Below are positions 25,585 through 34,747 of a stretch of DNA of 64,000 bases, piece after piece; positions within the stretch are counted from its first letter, which is position 1, and each line of letters opens with the position of its first letter. The notes beneath the pieces are model-generated. The model was not told where the DNA came from. It did no database searches and saw nothing but the letters and a program-made list of their open reading frames with translations. The DNA comes from Candidatus Geothermarchaeum rappei (GTDB lineage Archaea > Thermoproteota > Nitrososphaeria > Geothermarchaeales > JDFR-13): positions 601,820-665,819 of the forward strand of contig MTMB02000001.1 of assembly GCA_002011085.2 (NCBI GenBank). Direction: 5' to 3'. The position numbers and the translations under genes were made by a program.

Positions 25585-27465
25585 ATGTCGTGGTTTTTCA
25601 AAATATTTAACAAAAACAAAAAGGAAAATTCTAGTGAAAAATCTAGTAAAAAGGAAGAGGAGAAAAATGTATCTGTAGAGTCTAGAGAAAAGAGATCTGT
25701 AGATAAAAGTAAAGGTAAAAAGAAGGCTAAAAAAACAAGGGAGAAAAAGAAGAAATCGAAGCCAAAACCTTCAGGGGAGAGGGAAGTAGTATCCAAGAAA
25801 AAAGAGGCTAAGCCTGAAGCCCCTGATATGGAGAAGGTGGTAGAAGTTAGTGAAGTGGGCGGCGATACCACCACTGTTTTGGAGGAACCTGAGGTAAAGC
25901 CTGAAGAGTCTGAGGAAGAGTTTCCTCCTGAGGAGTTTGAAGAGCCTAAGAAGAAAAAGAAGAAGGATAAACTTGAGGTCTATAAGGATGTTTATGCTGT
26001 TATGAAAAACACTTTATGGGATATCAGCTGGATGATCCTCAAGAGGCCGCCTGAAATTGCGGATGATGCTCAGCTACTTGAGTCATATGACTTACTGAAT
26101 GGAGAGTATCAGGTAGAGCTTTATCTCTATGAGGGTCAGGGATATTATATTCTCTCGGAAAAGGAGGTCTCACCGTATCTAATAGATTTAACCAACGTGG
26201 TTGGTGAGGTGATTAGAAGACTGGGCTTGGACATATCCGAGGGTAAATTGATGGACACCATCGAATACGTTCTGAATATATTGGAGTTGGAGATAGATGA
26301 GGATACTAGGAAACAAGTGCATCATTATTTATATAAGCTTACTAACCCTTACCAGATACTCTACCCATTGTTTGCAGACGAAAGTGTTGAGGAGATAACA
26401 ATCCCAGATGTCAACTATGAGGTTTTCGTAAGGCATAGGCGTTATCCTGATCTTCAGTGGCTGAGGACAAATATAAGTTTTCCTAATGAGGATACACTAA
26501 ATAGTTATGTCCAGAGACTGGCGCTTGTTAGTGGTAAAAGCATTAGTCCAAGTAACCCATATGTTGAGTGTAGAGCGCCGGATGGTAGTAGGCTTACACT
26601 TGTATATGGTGAGGAAGTATCTGGAGGACCGAGTATCACTGTAAGAAAGTATCCCGAGGAGCCGTGGACGATCGTTAAGCTAATTGCCGTGGACGCTATC
26701 TCTGTTGAGGCCGCTGCATATTTATGGTTACTCCATGAGGCGAAGGGAGTTATATTTGTTTCGGGTGCGATGGCGACTGGTAAAACTACGATGCTCAACG
26801 CGCTCTTACTTCTAACAGATCCGAGGAGAAAAATAGTTACCCTTGAAGAGACGCCGGAGCTCAATCTTCCCCACCCCCTTTGGCAGAGAATGTATACCCG
26901 TGAAATCCCCTTCTATAGTCAGTTAAAACCAGTTACGTTGTGGGATCTTGCCATATGGAGTCTAAGGTCCCGTGGTGACTATGTGGTTATTGGAGAGGCT
27001 AGGGGAGAGGAGGTAACCGCTTTGGTTCAGCAAAGCCTGTTTGGAACCGGTGCACTTACGACTATTCACGCAACTTCTCCACAAGATTTGATTAACAGGC
27101 TTATTTCACCCCCACTTAATTTACCTGAGCATTGGATACCAAGTATATGGGCAATTGTCCAGCTGCGTAACATTGGCGGCTGGAGGGGAGTAACCGACGT
27201 TGTTGAGATAGATAAGGACGGACACTTAGTCCAGGTATTTCAAAGAGAGAGCAAGAAAGATACACTTAAGGCAGTTACGGATCCCGCTGGGACTTATAGA
27301 ATCCGCCTGGCAGGAACTCTCTTGATTCTAGGGGAAAAAGTTAGGGACGAATATCATAACAGGGTTGAGTTCCTTAAGGACATGCTTAACAAAAGGATTT
27401 ATAAATATAAGGATCTTGCTAGAGAGCTAGTTAAGTACTATGCCGAGAAGTCGGTGATCGAATAA
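25585..27465 (+). CDS. type IV pilus assembly ATPase with long charged N-terminal extension
   Basis: 626 residues, about 110 more than its counterpart at 3359. Residues 1-12 are amphipathic (MSWFFKIFNKNK). Residues about 13-75 are Lys-rich and residues about 90-130 Glu/Pro-rich, so the extension is a two-part polyampholyte, probably disordered. The ATPase core has APDGSRLTLV, TVRKYPEEPW, Walker A SGAMATGKTTM near residue 400, LEETPELNLP, IGEARGEE and TIHATSPQDL. It should drive the second pilus locus. Its stop overlaps the next gene (TAATG), so they are coupled. ArlI and the 3359 ATPase lack this extension. Confidence 0.9.
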   Translation: MSWFFKIFNKNKKENSSEKSSKKEEEKNVSVESREKRSVDKSKGKKKAKKTREKKKKSKPKPSGEREVVSKKKEAKPEAPDMEKVVEVSEVGGDTTTVLEEPEVKPEESEEEFPPEEFEEPKKKKKKDKLEVYKDVYAVMKNTLWDISWMILKRPPEIADDAQLLESYDLLNGEYQVELYLYEGQGYYILSEKEVSPYLIDLTNVVGEVIRRLGLDISEGKLMDTIEYVLNILELEIDEDTRKQVHHYLYKLTNPYQILYPLFADESVEEITIPDVNYEVFVRHRRYPDLQWLRTNISFPNEDTLNSYVQRLALVSGKSISPSNPYVECRAPDGSRLTLVYGEEVSGGPSITVRKYPEEPWTIVKLIAVDAISVEAAAYLWLLHEAKGVIFVSGAMATGKTTMLNALLLLTDPRRKIVTLEETPELNLPHPLWQRMYTREIPFYSQLKPVTLWDLAIWSLRSRGDYVVIGEARGEEVTALVQQSLFGTGALTTIHATSPQDLINRLISPPLNLPEHWIPSIWAIVQLRNIGGWRGVTDVVEIDKDGHLVQVFQRESKKDTLKAVTDPAGTYRIRLAGTLLILGEKVRDEYHNRVEFLKDMLNKRIYKYKDLARELVKYYAEKSVIE

Positions 27466-27905
27466 TGGATGAGAAAGTCTTCATCGAGTTCTTCATGATC
27501 ATCATAGTCTTGTCAATAGGCTTCCTATTACTGACCTCTGTAACCCCATTACTCCAGTCGATCAGTAAGCCACAGGCAGCTCCCCTTGTCGAGGTTGTGT
27601 ATTCATATTGTTATTATAATGCCACTGGTGGATACTACAATTGGACAGGATATCTCTATGAATATGATCCTGGTAGTGTGAGTATCCAAAGGATATCCCT
27701 ATATGGTGATGGTGATATCAGTCTCGTTACAATTACTATCAATGATCAGGTCTATAATAATGGGGAGGTTTTCTATCTGGAAAATGGATTAAATAATGTG
27801 ACCATTATATTTACTTCAAACTCGGTTACTACGGAGACTGAGATTACCTATATAATTATGTTTTCAACCGGCTATTCATTGGATGGAAAAACATCTGTTT
27901 CGTGA
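27465..27905 (+). CDS. small membrane-anchored beta protein coupled to the pilus ATPase
   Basis: 146 residues: N-terminal helix (FIEFFMIIIVLSIGFLLLT), then Tyr/Asn/Thr-rich beta strands with sequons and one Cys. It overlaps the ATPase stop by one base and precedes the platform gene, a position like that of ArlF/ArlG-type stator or minor pilin genes. No canonical prepilin cleavage site is seen. I do not recognise a family. Confidence 0.6.
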   Translation: MDEKVFIEFFMIIIVLSIGFLLLTSVTPLLQSISKPQAAPLVEVVYSYCYYNATGGYYNWTGYLYEYDPGSVSIQRISLYGDGDISLVTITINDQVYNNGEVFYLENGLNNVTIIFTSNSVTTETEITYIIMFSTGYSLDGKTSVS

Positions 27906-27948
27906 GGCTAACAGATAAATTTGAGGGAATGTGGATATGGTGTAGGAA

Positions 27949-29841
27949 ATGGTTTCAATATATGATATTCCATTAGAAATCTACTATGCATTGAGCGTAG
28001 TCCTCCTAACCGGAGGGCTTTATTTCAGCTTAACTAGACCAAAGAAATACGTTGAGTATACTATTCTTACAACAATATTAAGTCCACTTCCCTCATTAAT
28101 AGCCCTATATGTTCAAGTAGGATACACGTATCTCTTTCAAGTGACTCTTGTAGGATATGCAGTAATTGTATTATCTGTATCACTCCCATTTGCCACTGGA
28201 GAATTCCCTAGGCTACTTCGTGAAATATACGCAGATACAAGGAGATATTATGTAATCTGGCTTGCAAAGTCAGGGACACTAGAATATATCGACGCAGAAC
28301 GCTTTTCTAGACAACTTACACTCTATACATATCTCCTCCTTATATTCGGGCCTATAATCGCTTTCCCCCTGTATGTGATGGGGCTGTTTATCTATGGATT
28401 CCTCATATTGGTAGGCATATTTTTAATCGTCGTTCTAATGCCGTATTTAACGGTGTTGGTAATCAGATCAGGATATGTATCTAGTCTATTAGACGAGCTG
28501 CCCCAGGTTCTACAGTTATTCCTAATTCACCACAGAAGTGGAGAGACAATAACCGAGGTATTTAGAAACATTGCTAACAGCGACGAGAACCTTCCTTCAT
28601 GGAGTAAGCTAACTAAGAGCCTACTCCTTCAGAGCGAGATGACCGGCCATGGTGTCGATAAAGTCATCAGTGAGTGGATACAATATGGTAAGGGGCCCGA
28701 GAAGATAAAAAACTTCTTGGAAGGATATTTGTACACTTGGTTAGCAGGAGGAAATATAGAGGCTTATATAAAGAGATGGCTTGAAGAGGAAGAAGTCCTC
28801 TGGGTGGATAGAATAAGGAGCTACTATGAGCGTATGCTAGTCTTCGCAGAGGTCGCTATAATGGCGGCGGTAAGCCCTATAGCAGTACTGTTAATAGCTT
28901 TCCTAAGTCCCGGATATGGTATATTCCTACTAGAGTTACTTATCTTCATTTTCCCAGTAATGCTATATATCATTCCCATGGTCTATATGTCATCTGTTAA
29001 GCCTAGAATGGCATCTACACCAAAATTCATCCCTAACATAAAGCATTTAATTATAGCAGTTGGCCTCGGGATAATACCCTTGTTTACACTCAATAATATG
29101 TATTCAAAATTAGTTGGTTTCCTTGTAGTCATGGGGATGGTACTATTACCATTTGAAATGAAGTGGAGCTATGGTGTACAGAGCCTTGACAGAGGTGTTC
29201 TAAGATGGTTAGAGACAGCGATGCACTATATGCTAGCAGGTTCCCTTCCTCTAGACGCAATTCAAAAGGCTAGAGAGATGATTAAAGAGGGAGCGACTCT
29301 AAGGCTGATCAACAAAATGACGTATAGCATTGAATCTGGGAAGTTATCAGTAAAAGCCCCAACCCCATTCTTAACTCATACTTTACACATCGTAAGTACA
29401 GGCATTGTGTCTGGAGCCCTGTCTCCAGAACTTCTATATATGAATGTAAACATACTGTATAAGATTAAAAACACGATTGAAGAAAGTAAACGCAGTGTAT
29501 TTCCTGCTATAGTATTGGGAATGATAACTCCCTTCATTGTCCTACTTACGATAGGCATCGGGGTATGGTTTGTAAATACTATATCGGTATTCGGCCCCGA
29601 GACAACATCGTTCCCCTTACCACTACCTACCTTCTCCATTAATCTCGATGCCCTCCTACCATATCTATATGTCTTCTCAATAGTACTCGGTATAACCATC
29701 GGCTCTATAGTAAGCACCACATATTCCAACTATTTTTACAGCACATACATACACGTGCCTATCCTCCTAAGTTTACTCGTAACACTATTACTAGGATCAG
29801 ACTATTTTGTCCAGGTCTTCGAAATCTTCATGGGGCTTTAA
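27949..29841 (+). CDS. double-domain TadC/GspF-type pilus membrane platform protein
   Basis: 630 residues with about nine hydrophobic segments in two groups (10-75 and 120-165, 290-345; then 365-400, 515-545, 570-630). The first T2SSF-like unit contains LDELPQVLQLFLIHHRSGE, the second WLETAMHYMLAGSLPLDAIQKA. It corresponds to the two half-size proteins at 4906 and 5758 joined in one chain. It is the membrane platform for the ATPase at 25585. Confidence 0.85.
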   Translation: MVSIYDIPLEIYYALSVVLLTGGLYFSLTRPKKYVEYTILTTILSPLPSLIALYVQVGYTYLFQVTLVGYAVIVLSVSLPFATGEFPRLLREIYADTRRYYVIWLAKSGTLEYIDAERFSRQLTLYTYLLLIFGPIIAFPLYVMGLFIYGFLILVGIFLIVVLMPYLTVLVIRSGYVSSLLDELPQVLQLFLIHHRSGETITEVFRNIANSDENLPSWSKLTKSLLLQSEMTGHGVDKVISEWIQYGKGPEKIKNFLEGYLYTWLAGGNIEAYIKRWLEEEEVLWVDRIRSYYERMLVFAEVAIMAAVSPIAVLLIAFLSPGYGIFLLELLIFIFPVMLYIIPMVYMSSVKPRMASTPKFIPNIKHLIIAVGLGIIPLFTLNNMYSKLVGFLVVMGMVLLPFEMKWSYGVQSLDRGVLRWLETAMHYMLAGSLPLDAIQKAREMIKEGATLRLINKMTYSIESGKLSVKAPTPFLTHTLHIVSTGIVSGALSPELLYMNVNILYKIKNTIEESKRSVFPAIVLGMITPFIVLLTIGIGVWFVNTISVFGPETTSFPLPLPTFSINLDALLPYLYVFSIVLGITIGSIVSTTYSNYFYSTYIHVPILLSLLVTLLLGSDYFVQVFEIFMGL

Positions 29842-29925
29842 ATCATAGTATATACTTTTTATTACAATAATTCCATATGGATATATACTTCTAATGTTTC
29901 TAAATTATTTGGGAGGTGGCGATAT

Positions 29926-30957
29926 ATGAAAGGAATGACTAGCTTGATAGCTAGCGTGATATTCATAATGTTGATAGTAATGGCTACATCTGCCATATAT
30001 GTAACCTCATATTATTCTCAGTATAATCCAAGGGAAATCAAAGCAATAAGTGAAACTTTAAAGGAAATGTTAGATTTAACACCTGGTATAGATGGAGTAC
30101 GTATATATAATTTTGGTCCTGATGACGCTAAGATCGCTGTAGCGATGTTAGTAGACGGGTTAGATGGTAGTGTTATTAAAATAAATTCAAGTATGAGCTT
30201 GACTGTCCCATCACAGGAATATATTGATGTGGAGTGGGATGATATAGGGCTCCCCACCCCCAATATAGACGATTCGATTATATTAGTTACTGAAAGTGGT
30301 AAAAAGTTTGTGTTTAGCCCTGTTTATAAACAATCGACGAAGTCTCCCGTGAGTATACTTAAGTTATCAGGTAGAGACATCGACTTGTTTATATATATCA
30401 ATGGTGAAGGAAGCTCTGAAAACATATTGGTTATCGCCTCTAACATAGGGCTTCCAGTGAATCCAACATATGTAGAGATCAATGGAACTAAAATAGATCT
30501 AGACTTCTCAACGTCACTGCCTCCATCAACTACCGTCAAGTACGTATCGGAGTTGAAGCTTGAGGATGATGAATGTGAACATGAGGAGGAAGAGTATATA
30601 ATAGAAGAAACATCATATATGGATGTTAATGACCCTGCGTTTATCTCAGACTCGAGTGAGGACACACTAGTACAGTGGATAATAAACTATATAACAAATA
30701 ACATGGAGCCACATGAATGTGGAGACTGTAAACATGAAGATGAAATAGAGTATGAACACGGCTATCTCAATGTAACCATAACTATAAAAGGAGTATTGGC
30801 TGATGGTAGACTCTTCGAGTATACCGGTACCTTTGATATAATTTTCGACGAGATCGAGTATAAGAATGGACAGCTTGAAGTTGAGAATCTATATATCCAG
30901 CCATCTGGATTAGTACAAATCACGAGCGGTGATGAACACCACGGGCATCATGATTAG
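29926..30957 (+). CDS. large pilin-like surface protein with Glu/His/Cys-rich segments (paralogue A)
   Basis: 343 residues. MKGMTSLIASVIFIMLIVMATSA is a pilin-like N-terminal helix. Two repeats of a beta domain follow (YNFGPDDAKIAVAML near 65; LPVNPTYVEINGTKI near 175). Unlike its neighbour it has an acidic, Cys/His-rich insertion (DECEHEEEE near 220, HECGDCKHEDE near 265) and a DEHHGHHD tail, all able to bind metal ions. About half of all residues are shared with the next gene, so they are a tandem duplication. A GGGAGGTGG ribosome site precedes ATG 29926. Confidence 0.7.
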   Translation: MKGMTSLIASVIFIMLIVMATSAIYVTSYYSQYNPREIKAISETLKEMLDLTPGIDGVRIYNFGPDDAKIAVAMLVDGLDGSVIKINSSMSLTVPSQEYIDVEWDDIGLPTPNIDDSIILVTESGKKFVFSPVYKQSTKSPVSILKLSGRDIDLFIYINGEGSSENILVIASNIGLPVNPTYVEINGTKIDLDFSTSLPPSTTVKYVSELKLEDDECEHEEEEYIIEETSYMDVNDPAFISDSSEDTLVQWIINYITNNMEPHECGDCKHEDEIEYEHGYLNVTITIKGVLADGRLFEYTGTFDIIFDEIEYKNGQLEVENLYIQPSGLVQITSGDEHHGHHD

Positions 30958-31129
30958 AATGGCCCGTTAAGCACTTTTTATAATACTTCTCAAGATAGAG
31001 CTATACTTATTTCCGTTTTTTAAATTTTTTAAATGACCAACTGTTTCTTCTAAATAATGAAACATGGAGTTCTATATATTTATATATCCAATGTATTATA
31101 GGGTATAGATGGAGAGGGGTGAAACATAT

Positions 31130-32125
31130 ATGAGAGGAATGTCGAGTTTAGTTGCTAGCATCATATTCATCATGTTAATAATAATGGCGTCGTCAGCCAT
31201 ATTTGCGAATTCATATTTTATACAAAAAAAGCCAGGAGAAATTAGTTTAATTGGCGAAACAGTGAAGGAAGTAGTCGATGTCACTCCTGGTATACAAGGT
31301 ATACGGATATATAACTTTGGCCCTAATGAAGTAGATATATCCACCGCAATGTTAATAGAGGGTGTTAGTGGAAGGGTTCTGAAAATTAATTCAAGTGTAA
31401 ACCTTGAGATCCCTCCTCAAGAATACATAGATATCAGTTGGGATGCCCTAGGGTTACCAACACCAAATATTGCGGATTCACTGATCCTGGTTACAGATAA
31501 TGGAAAAAAGTTCTTCTTTAACCCGGTTTACAAACTATCTACTAAGGTGCCAGTGAACATCCTCAAACTATCGGGAAGAGACCTAGATCTTTTTGTATTT
31601 ATTAGTGGAAATGTTCAAGGCGATGGAACGAATAAACCTGTTGTAGCCACAAACATAGGTACTCCAGTTAATCCTACTCAGATCATTATTAATGGAACTG
31701 TAATTCAACTAGATTTTACAAAGAATATAATGCCAAGTACTGTTGTCGAATATGTAAAGGAATTCGAGTACGAGAACCATAGTGGCTACGGAGGGCCTGA
31801 ACTAGAATTTGAAACGGATACTATGACTGTATACGACCCAGTTCTTATGTCAGATGAAGGGTCAACCAACTTCATAGACTTAATATATGACTATATCCAA
31901 GAGCAGATTGATCAAGGAAAGGGCTATCCTGGAGGCGGCGCCACTGTAGGTGGTTATCTAAATGTAACCCTTGTAATACAAGGTGTTTTAGCAGATGGTA
32001 CTCTATTTGAGTACACTGGGACTTTCGAGATATTCTTCCATGTAGCAACGCCGTCCAGAAACATAATAACACTTTATCTACAGCCACAAGGTCTAGCAGA
32101 AGAGATAGAGACAGAAACACATTAA
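31130..32125 (+). CDS. large pilin-like surface protein (paralogue B)
   Basis: 332 residues, aligned throughout with the preceding gene (MRGMSSLVASIIFIML; PGIQGIRIYNFGP; PQEYIDISWDALGLPTPNI; LKLSGRDLDLFV; GVLADGTLFEYTGTF). The insertion that is Cys/His-rich in paralogue A is here Gly/Tyr-rich (GKGYPGGGATVGG), and the tail lacks the His cluster. The start is ATG 31130 with GAGGGGTG 8 bases upstream; the in-frame ATG at 31109 lies upstream of that site. A TATA element is near 31075-31086, so it has its own promoter. Confidence 0.72.
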   Translation: MRGMSSLVASIIFIMLIIMASSAIFANSYFIQKKPGEISLIGETVKEVVDVTPGIQGIRIYNFGPNEVDISTAMLIEGVSGRVLKINSSVNLEIPPQEYIDISWDALGLPTPNIADSLILVTDNGKKFFFNPVYKLSTKVPVNILKLSGRDLDLFVFISGNVQGDGTNKPVVATNIGTPVNPTQIIINGTVIQLDFTKNIMPSTVVEYVKEFEYENHSGYGGPELEFETDTMTVYDPVLMSDEGSTNFIDLIYDYIQEQIDQGKGYPGGGATVGGYLNVTLVIQGVLADGTLFEYTGTFEIFFHVATPSRNIITLYLQPQGLAEEIETETH

Positions 32126-32233
32126 TCATTGAAGACTAACCTGTTCAGAGGCATCATCCCTCTCCACCAAATTTATTCCAATTAATCGAGATGAGATTAA
32201 TATTTAAGAGTAGGATATAATGTTGATTTTCTA

Positions 32234-33262
32234 TTGATGAGCCTGAAAGAACGAATTTTCAGACTAATTAGAGAATCAGCCATACCATTATTGGGGCTGA
32301 TGACCTTAATTATATTTGGGACTATAGCGTTTTCTATGGCCGAAGGCCTGTCGTTTTTTGATAGCTTCTATTGGACTATAACTGTAGTATCCACTGTTGG
32401 ATTTGGTGATATTACTCCAACAACTATCTATGGTAAGATAATATTTATCCTCCTTGTAATATTCGGGCTCTCACTATTTGGATATTTCATCACCGTCCTA
32501 TCCTCCTTTATAACTGAAGAGAAGGTGGTCCGTACCTTATTTTCATACTTCATGGCAGATGGTGGTAAGAAATTGAGGGATCATGTTATATTAATCGGAT
32601 GGAACAGTCACATAAAATACGCCTATGAAGAGATTATTGCAAATGGTATAAAACCACTTGTTGTAGTTGAAGACGAGGACCTAGCTAAGCACTTAGCTAG
32701 AGAAAAGATAAATGTCGTTGTAGGCAGCCTAGCTGATCCAAACCTCTATAGTAAAATAAACATTCAAGAGGCAAAGGCAATCATAATAGCCTCAGATGAC
32801 CATTCCAAGACGATTCTCCATACGCTTAAGATCAGAAAGGTAAATAACAGTATCCCTATTATAGCAGCATACTCTGAGAGGGAGCTGGAGGATGTGATGA
32901 AGCAGGCGGGGGTGACTAAACTTGTTAACATACCTGAGATAGGTGGGCGTTTACTAGCTAATCAAGTGTTCGAGCCTATTGCGGCTGAGGCGGCTATAGA
33001 CTTAATATCTAGGGGTAATCTGGACCTGAGTGAGGAGACTATCCCCTCATCCCTTGACGGTAAGCACATATCAGAATTGAAGAAAGCAGGGTTAACTAGC
33101 AAGATAATATCTGTTAAGAGGAGAGGGGTTATTATACCTAATCCTGATGACGATTTCGTGCTGAATACAGGCGATGAGGTAGTTCTATTGGGGGTTTCAA
33201 AAGAACTGGATAAAGATAAGGAGCTTATCAAAGGGAAGTATAGAGGGATTAGATATAAGTAA
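32234..33262 (+). CDS. two-TM potassium channel with RCK (TrkA-N/TrkA-C) domains
   Basis: 342 residues of the MthK type. Two membrane helices (about 15-38 and 75-98) flank a pore loop with the selectivity filter TVGFGD. Residues about 112-235 form a Rossmann-like TrkA-N domain (HVILIGWNSH; VGSLADP); residues about 255-335 form TrkA-C. Cytoplasmic ligand or calcium binding to RCK rings would gate K+ flux; the filter has GFGD, as in several archaeal channels. A TATA-like element near 32200 predicts a leaderless or near-leaderless mRNA; TTG 32234 and ATG 32237 are both possible. Confidence 0.93.
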   Translation: MMSLKERIFRLIRESAIPLLGLMTLIIFGTIAFSMAEGLSFFDSFYWTITVVSTVGFGDITPTTIYGKIIFILLVIFGLSLFGYFITVLSSFITEEKVVRTLFSYFMADGGKKLRDHVILIGWNSHIKYAYEEIIANGIKPLVVVEDEDLAKHLAREKINVVVGSLADPNLYSKINIQEAKAIIIASDDHSKTILHTLKIRKVNNSIPIIAAYSERELEDVMKQAGVTKLVNIPEIGGRLLANQVFEPIAAEAAIDLISRGNLDLSEETIPSSLDGKHISELKKAGLTSKIISVKRRGVIIPNPDDDFVLNTGDEVVLLGVSKELDKDKELIKGKYRGIRYK

Positions 33263-33767
33263 TATCATGGAACTTCTCAGGGAGCATCGATAAATATCCC
33301 TTATCATGCTTCTTGATTAGACCTAGAGTTGATCCACCGTATTTAAGTAGTTTATAAGGATAGTCATCGTGATTAATTTCCCGAACCTTACCCTCATATT
33401 CCTCTCTTAATATGAATGTCTTCTTAACAAGGTTTTCTAAAACTTGTTTGTCGTTAATTGAAATAATATTTCTGGTAGCATGTATTCCATATACCTGAGC
33501 AAATGTATTTGTTAGGACATATTCCTTTTTAGGAGTTATAATAAGCATTTTCATTCCCCATCTCCTGATAACTCTAGAAAAAGCCAGTAGCTTACATGCA
33601 TTACATGGAGCGATCCAAACCCCCCTTACCTCAGATTCTCTTCTAGCGTGTCCAACTATAAAGCAATATCCATCTAAATATCTAGGGTTAATACCGTATC
33701 TGTCCATCAGGAATCTTCCTATCTCCCCCGGGATATTATAATGGCATTTGTAAGTCATTATTACCAT
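33249..33767 (-). CDS. conserved-looking hypothetical protein cotranscribed with the RNA methyltransferase
   Basis: 172 residues, alpha/beta, soluble, with one APCNACK motif and Cys near residue 8. The start overlaps the methyltransferase stop (TAATG), so it is coupled and may be a partner or RNA-binding subunit (inference). It ends 14 bases inside the convergent channel gene. I do not recognise a domain. The second ATG, nine bases downstream, is an equally good start because of its distance from AGGAGG. Confidence 0.6.
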   Translation of the reverse strand: MVIMTYKCHYNIPGEIGRFLMDRYGINPRYLDGYCFIVGHARRESEVRGVWIAPCNACKLLAFSRVIRRWGMKMLIITPKKEYVLTNTFAQVYGIHATRNIISINDKQVLENLVKKTFILREEYEGKVREINHDDYPYKLLKYGGSTLGLIKKHDKGYLSMLPEKFHDITYI

Positions 33768-34705
33768 TACCTCCTCAAGAGAGCAATATAAAGATACCCA
33801 GGATTACCATATTCGGTGTTTAAGTGGGGATATACTCTAATTGTTTTCTCTATATCAGGGGGAAATTCGATGCCATTCCAAGATTCGATGCCACTGGTGA
33901 ATTTAAGTGGAATGGAGGGGACAGAAAGGACTTCATATCCCGTCTCTAAAGCTTTCATGACAACATATTCTGCTTCCAATGGATTGAATGTACATACTGA
34001 ATATAGTACGATCGACCCAGGTGTAAGGATCTCGTATAATCTATATAGTATAGCTATTTGTAGTCTAGAGTATCGCTTATATATGTTGCCGTTAAGATAA
34101 TCCCTTATCTCACTGATTCTCTTAATATGGATCTCCGAAGAACACGGGGCGTCGAATAATACGGTCCCCACTCCTTCTACTTTAGGAAATCGTCTACCAT
34201 CCAGTTTGGTCACAAAGATATTCGAGTAACCCATCCTATCTATATTCGAGATAAGTGCTTTATACCTATTTGAATCAGGTTCATTCGCTATGACAATACC
34301 TCTTCCATGAGAGAACTCGGCAATCATCAGTGCTTTACCGCCAGGCGCTGCAGCTATATCAAGGCTAATATCCCCTAAGTATTTTCTTAGGATTAATGGT
34401 GGAATGAGGCTAGTAAGATCCATAATATAATATAAGCCTAAGTGATAATCCAGAGTCTTAGCTAGTTTCTCTTTACCACTAAAAACAAGGAGCGCATCCC
34501 TATACCAGGGTAATTCTCTAGCCTCAATATTAAGATCCTTCAATCTACCTTTGATATAGCTGGTGCTAGCCCTAATCCTATTTATTCTGACAACCCTAGT
34601 CGTATCTCTAAATATAGTCTCTACAAAATGATGATACTCTGGTATTATCTCCCTATATTTTTCGATTATCATAAGAGCCATTTCTCTGTCTTTCATTCTG
34701 ATCAT
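33767..34705 (-). CDS. NOL1/NOP2/Sun-type RNA cytosine-C5 methyltransferase
   Basis: 312 residues. An N-terminal RNA-binding part (about 1-95, including RINRIR) precedes the SAM domain: IAAAPGGKA (motif I), motif IV DAPCSSE with the release Cys, and motif VI YSVCTFNPLEAE with the catalytic Cys. The family makes m5C in rRNA or tRNA. Motif IV reads CSS instead of the usual CSG, and motif VI has VCT instead of TCS, mild deviations that keep both cysteines. The exact substrate cannot be told. Confidence 0.88.
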   Translation of the reverse strand: MIRMKDREMALMIIEKYREIIPEYHHFVETIFRDTTRVVRINRIRASTSYIKGRLKDLNIEARELPWYRDALLVFSGKEKLAKTLDYHLGLYYIMDLTSLIPPLILRKYLGDISLDIAAAPGGKALMIAEFSHGRGIVIANEPDSNRYKALISNIDRMGYSNIFVTKLDGRRFPKVEGVGTVLFDAPCSSEIHIKRISEIRDYLNGNIYKRYSRLQIAILYRLYEILTPGSIVLYSVCTFNPLEAEYVVMKALETGYEVLSVPSIPLKFTSGIESWNGIEFPPDIEKTIRVYPHLNTEYGNPGYLYIALLRR

Positions 34706-34747
34706 TACCCATAATAACCATTAAGTCATGTCCATATCCAATAACTA

